Source: Candidatus Pelagibacterales bacterium (lineage in GTDB: Bacteria; Pseudomonadota; Alphaproteobacteria; Rickettsiales; UBA1997). From it: 8,832 nucleotides of DNA. Positions 6,579 through 8,832 of this stretch are shown here, in pieces. Below the pieces are notes generated by a model. It did no database searches and was not told where the DNA came from. It saw only the letters and a list, made by a program, of their open reading frames with translations. Made by a program: the position numbers and the translations under genes. The DNA lies in assembly GCA_016882165.1 (NCBI GenBank), contig VHBV01000052.1, forward strand, positions 1 to 8,832. Reading direction: 5' to 3'. Every line of letters begins with the position of its first letter. Positions within the stretch are counted from its first letter, which is position 1.

Positions 6579-7772
6579 ATGATTTCAGTATCTTACGCTA
6601 AAACTGTATATGGTCAAAAAGAAATTGACGCAGTTGTAAAATGTTTGCAAGAAGGAACTCAAATGGGTAAATATGCTCGTGAGTTTGAATCAAAAATTGC
6701 AGCTCTTTTTGACAAAAAACATTGTCTTTATGTTAACTCTGGTTCTTCTGCGCTTTACATTGGTATGGAAGCTTTTGGTTTCAAACCAGGTAGCGAAGTT
6801 ATTACGCCAGCACTTACTTTTTCAACAACTGTTGGTTGTATCGTTAAAAATGGATTAATTCCTGTATTTGTTGATGTTGGAGTTTCTGATTATTGTATTG
6901 ATCCAGCAAAAATTGAAGAAATGATTTCACCTAAAACGGTTGCAATTGTTGCTCCAAACTTAATTGGTAATATTTGTCAGTGGGACAAAATTGCTGAAAT
7001 TGCTAAAAAATATAATTTAAAAATCATTGAAGATTCAGCAGACACTTTGGGTGCAACCTTGAATGGCAAATCAAGTGGCGCTTGGTCTGATATGTCAATT
7101 ACCAGTTTTTATGGATCACACATTATAAACTGTGCGGGAAATGGTGGAGCCTTGTGTATCAATGATGATGAGCAATTGAAAAGATCAAAATTATTGCGTT
7201 CTTGGGGCAGAAGTTCATCAATTTTTGACGAAAAATCTGAAGCAATCGAAAATCGTTTTAATGTTGATGTTGATGGTATTAAATATGATGCTAAATTTGT
7301 ATTTGAAACAATTGGTTACAACCTAGAAGGTTCTGAAATTGGCGCATCTTTTGGTTTGGTCCAGCTTGGTGATTTGCAAAATAACATAATTACCAGAAGA
7401 AAAAATTACCAAACTCAAACCAATTTCTTCAAAAAATATGAAGAATTTATTACTCTTCCAACTGAGACTGAAAACGCAAGAACTGGCTGGTTGGCTTTCC
7501 CAATCATCATTAAAGACACTGCGCCTTTTGAACGCCGTGATTTTCAAATTTTCTTAGAGAAAAGAAATATTCAAACTCGCGTGGTTTTCACAGGAAACGT
7601 TACCAGGCAACCTGGATATAAAAATTTAGAAATGAGAAAGTCAAAAGATTTGAAAAATTCTGACAACATCATGCGCGGGGGTGTTTTGCTTGCTTGTCAT
7701 CATGGTCTTACTGATGAAATGATTGCTCATATGCACTCAACAGTTGATGAATTTATGGCGCAATATAGATAA
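6579..7772 (+). CDS. rfbH: RfbH-like CDP-4-keto-6-deoxyglucose 3-dehydratase, DegT/DnrJ/EryC1 family, lacking Fe-S cysteines
   Basis: This is a fold-type I PLP/PMP enzyme of 397 residues, somewhat shorter than classical RfbH (about 435). NSGSSAL (53-59) would bind the cofactor phosphate and D152 in EDSAD the pyridine nitrogen. The position of the Schiff-base lysine is H181 in SFYGSH, the change that marks C-3 dehydratases (RfbH/E1, ColD) rather than aminotransferases. IENRF...DAKFVFETIGYNLEGSEIGASFGLVQL resembles the region after the E1 cluster loop. Aligned by eye, the four E1 [2Fe-2S] cysteines (recalled as C193, C251, C253, C261) fall on A154, S213, I215 and I223, so no cluster is expected. 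No rfbI/E3-type reductase is in the window. The neighbours rfbG and rfbF support a CDP-4-keto-6-deoxyglucose substrate, but the exact product is uncertain. Confidence 0.85.
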   Translation: MISVSYAKTVYGQKEIDAVVKCLQEGTQMGKYAREFESKIAALFDKKHCLYVNSGSSALYIGMEAFGFKPGSEVITPALTFSTTVGCIVKNGLIPVFVDVGVSDYCIDPAKIEEMISPKTVAIVAPNLIGNICQWDKIAEIAKKYNLKIIEDSADTLGATLNGKSSGAWSDMSITSFYGSHIINCAGNGGALCINDDEQLKRSKLLRSWGRSSSIFDEKSEAIENRFNVDVDGIKYDAKFVFETIGYNLEGSEIGASFGLVQLGDLQNNIITRRKNYQTQTNFFKKYEEFITLPTETENARTGWLAFPIIIKDTAPFERRDFQIFLEKRNIQTRVVFTGNVTRQPGYKNLEMRKSKDLKNSDNIMRGGVLLACHHGLTDEMIAHMHSTVDEFMAQYR

Positions 7773-7778
7773 ATTAAG

Positions 7779-7811
7779 AAAAGCCATCTTTGAAAAAGAG
7801 GGTGGCATTTT
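7779..7811 (+). terminator. Probable Rho-independent terminator after the rfbH-like gene
   Basis: Bases 7783-7791 pair with 7798-7806 (gccatcttt with gagggtggc, nine pairs of which three are G-U) around loop gaaaaa. After an A-A mismatch, AAA at 7779-7781 pairs with TTT at 7808-7810. The T-tract is short (TTTT 7808-7811), so termination may be partial. It lies 6 bases after the stop codon of the rfbH-like gene. Confidence 0.5.
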
Positions 7812-7864
7812 ACGAAGTCAAATGACGGTTGATTTAAATATATTTTAATAAAAACCTGAGTTTA

Positions 7865-7973
7865 GATTTAGTATTTTCTAAATCCTCCGGCGCTTTGCGC
7901 CACCTCTTTTTTACTTAGATTTTATTTTTTCTAAGTAAGAAGTTTCAATTGCCAAAGCAATTGTCAAAAGAGG
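7865..7973. repeat. Cluster of small hairpins, REP/MITE-like, between the rfbH-like gene and rfbF
   Basis: Within the 227-base gap there are five complementary arm pairs: gatttag/ctaaatc (7865-7871, 7878-7884), ggcgc/gcgcc (7889-7893, 7897-7901), acttaga/tctaagt (7913-7919, 7930-7936, extendable to 13 pairs with G-T), caattgc/gcaattg (7946-7952, 7957-7963) and cctctttt/aaaagagg (7903-7910, 7966-7973). The last pair encloses the two before it, and it competes with the extended third stem. The core cctccggcgctttgcgcc is GC-rich against an AT-rich background. No open frame or tRNA fold is seen in the gap. It looks like a dispersed palindromic element, different in sequence from the one at 343-487. 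Confidence 0.7.
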
Positions 7974-7999
7974 CTTAAAACGATTTTTTTAAATAATTT

Positions 8000-8773
8000 A
8001 TGAAAGCAGTAATTCTTGCAGGTGGTTTAGGTACAAGGTTAAGCGAAGAAACAACAACACGTCCAAAGCCAATGGTAGAAATTGGTGGCAAACCAATTCT
8101 GTGGCACATTATGAAAATTTATTCTGCTCATGGAATAAAAGATTTTGTAATTTGTTTGGGTTATAAAGGGTATGTAATTAAAGAATATTTCGCTAATTAC
8201 TATCTTCACATGTCGGATGTAACAATTGACCTATCAAATAACACTTCAAAAATTCACAATAATTATGCTGAAGATTGGAAAGTTACTTTGGTTGATACCG
8301 GTGAAGAAACTATGACTGGTGGAAGAATTAAAAGAATTTTGCCTTATGTTAAAGATGGTGAGAATTTTTGTTTAACTTATGGTGATGGTGTTGCAGATGT
8401 CAATATTTCCAAACTAATTGAATTTCATAAAGCTCACAAAAAATTAGCAACTCTTACTGCAACGAAGGCCCCAGGAAGATTTGGTGCATTAAATATAAAT
8501 AATCAAAACCTAATTACTGAATTTCAAGAAAAGCCTGATGGTGATGGAAATTTTATTAATGGTGGTTTTTTCGTATTATCACCAAAAATTATTGATTATA
8601 TTGAAGGTGATAAAACTCTTTTTGAACAAGAGCCACTTAAAAATCTTGCAAAAGATAATCAGTTAATGTCATTCAAGCACTCAGGCTTTTGGCAACCAAT
8701 GGACACTTTGCGTGACAAAGCGCAGCTGGAAAGTCTGTGGCAAGCCGGTAAAGCGCCTTGGAGAGTTTGGTAA
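8000..8773 (+). CDS. rfbF: Glucose-1-phosphate cytidylyltransferase
   Basis: The enzyme makes CDP-glucose from CTP and glucose-1-phosphate, the first step of the CDP-dideoxyhexose pathway continued by rfbG and the rfbH-like gene. Its 257 residues match the family. LAGGLGTRL is at 6-14 and RPKPMVEIGGKPILWHIM follows from 21, with K23 the usual catalytic lysine. YGDGVADVN (127-135) carries D129, and GFWQPMDTLRDK near the C-terminus carries D235; by recall these correspond to metal-binding D131 and D236 of the Salmonella enzyme. The end GKAPWRVW is also typical. In well-known loci rfbF precedes rfbG and rfbH; here it comes last, after the terminator and hairpin cluster, so it may have its own promoter. 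No Shine-Dalgarno sequence precedes ATG 8000. Confidence 0.97.
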   Translation: MKAVILAGGLGTRLSEETTTRPKPMVEIGGKPILWHIMKIYSAHGIKDFVICLGYKGYVIKEYFANYYLHMSDVTIDLSNNTSKIHNNYAEDWKVTLVDTGEETMTGGRIKRILPYVKDGENFCLTYGDGVADVNISKLIEFHKAHKKLATLTATKAPGRFGALNINNQNLITEFQEKPDGDGNFINGGFFVLSPKIIDYIEGDKTLFEQEPLKNLAKDNQLMSFKHSGFWQPMDTLRDKAQLESLWQAGKAPWRVW

Positions 8774-8795
8774 AAGAAAATCATAAAAAATAGAA

Positions 8796-8832
8796 ATGGA
8801 TAAAAAATTACTTACAATACTTATTCCAACTT
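8796..8832 (+). CDS. Start of a new gene, probable family 2 glycosyltransferase (cut by window edge)
   Basis: An ATG 22 bases after the rfbF stop opens a frame reading MDKKLLTILIPT up to the window end. LTILIPT is the usual first beta-strand of GT-A fold family 2 glycosyltransferases, which normally continue as IPTYNR or IPTYN, and such a gene fits the polysaccharide locus. Only twelve residues are visible, so the family is a guess from this signature and the context. The leader is A-rich without a Shine-Dalgarno sequence. Confidence 0.5.
   Translation, partial: MDKKLLTILIPT

Noticed and set aside
6673..6858. Open frame in another frame inside the rfbH-like gene
   Set aside because: Its Leu/Val-rich translation is a frame shadow of the cofactor-binding region.
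7323..7547. Minus-strand open frame inside the rfbH-like gene
   Set aside because: It is antisense to a conserved enzyme region, has no recognisable domain and lacks a ribosome binding site.
7903..7999. Riboswitch in front of rfbF
   Set aside because: The hairpins do not match any riboswitch consensus I recognise, and their simple AT-rich palindromes fit a dispersed repeat better.

Overview
The window is AT-rich DNA, probably from a low-GC Gram-negative bacterium. All genes are on the + strand and tightly packed. The truncated phosphatidylserine synthase tail at the left edge reads like alphaproteobacterial PssA, and the CDP-sugar genes are typical of O-antigen or capsule loci. This favours a low-GC alphaproteobacterium, but the lineage call is tentative. 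Most start codons have only A-rich leaders, with no Shine-Dalgarno sequence.

Layout: (1) 1-330 is the 3' end of pssA, a housekeeping phospholipid gene. (2) 331-537 is non-coding and dominated by a nested palindrome whose 31-base arms match perfectly. (3) 538-1705 holds aroQ (type II 3-dehydroquinase) and an ABC-transporter ATPase with no visible permease. (4) 1717-2646 is fcl (GDP-L-fucose synthase). (5) 2653-5479 is a tightly coupled trio: a 507-residue nucleotidyltransferase-kinase fusion, a 122-residue HAD-like protein and a 312-residue GT-B-like protein. The genes overlap by 1 and 4 bases. (6) 5508-7772 holds rfbG (CDP-glucose 4,6-dehydratase) and an RfbH-like PLP/PMP enzyme. (7) 7773-7999 is non-coding, with a probable terminator followed by a cluster of small hairpins. 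(8) 8000-8773 is rfbF (glucose-1-phosphate cytidylyltransferase). (9) From 8796 a new gene begins, probably a family 2 glycosyltransferase, cut by the window edge.

How the genes work together: RfbF makes CDP-glucose, RfbG converts it to CDP-4-keto-6-deoxyglucose, and the RfbH-like enzyme should act at C-3 to give a 3-deoxy or 3,6-dideoxy sugar precursor. Fcl would supply GDP-L-fucose if GDP-mannose 4,6-dehydratase is encoded elsewhere. The fusion protein could both phosphorylate a small molecule and activate it as a nucleotide conjugate. The HAD protein could act on a phosphorylated intermediate, and the GT-B-like protein could transfer a sugar. Together this looks like part of a surface-polysaccharide locus inserted beside housekeeping genes.

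The points most worth a second look are the RfbH-like enzyme, which has the expected histidine in place of the PLP lysine but none of the four iron-sulfur cysteines of classical RfbH/E1, and the uncharacterised fusion-HAD-GT trio.
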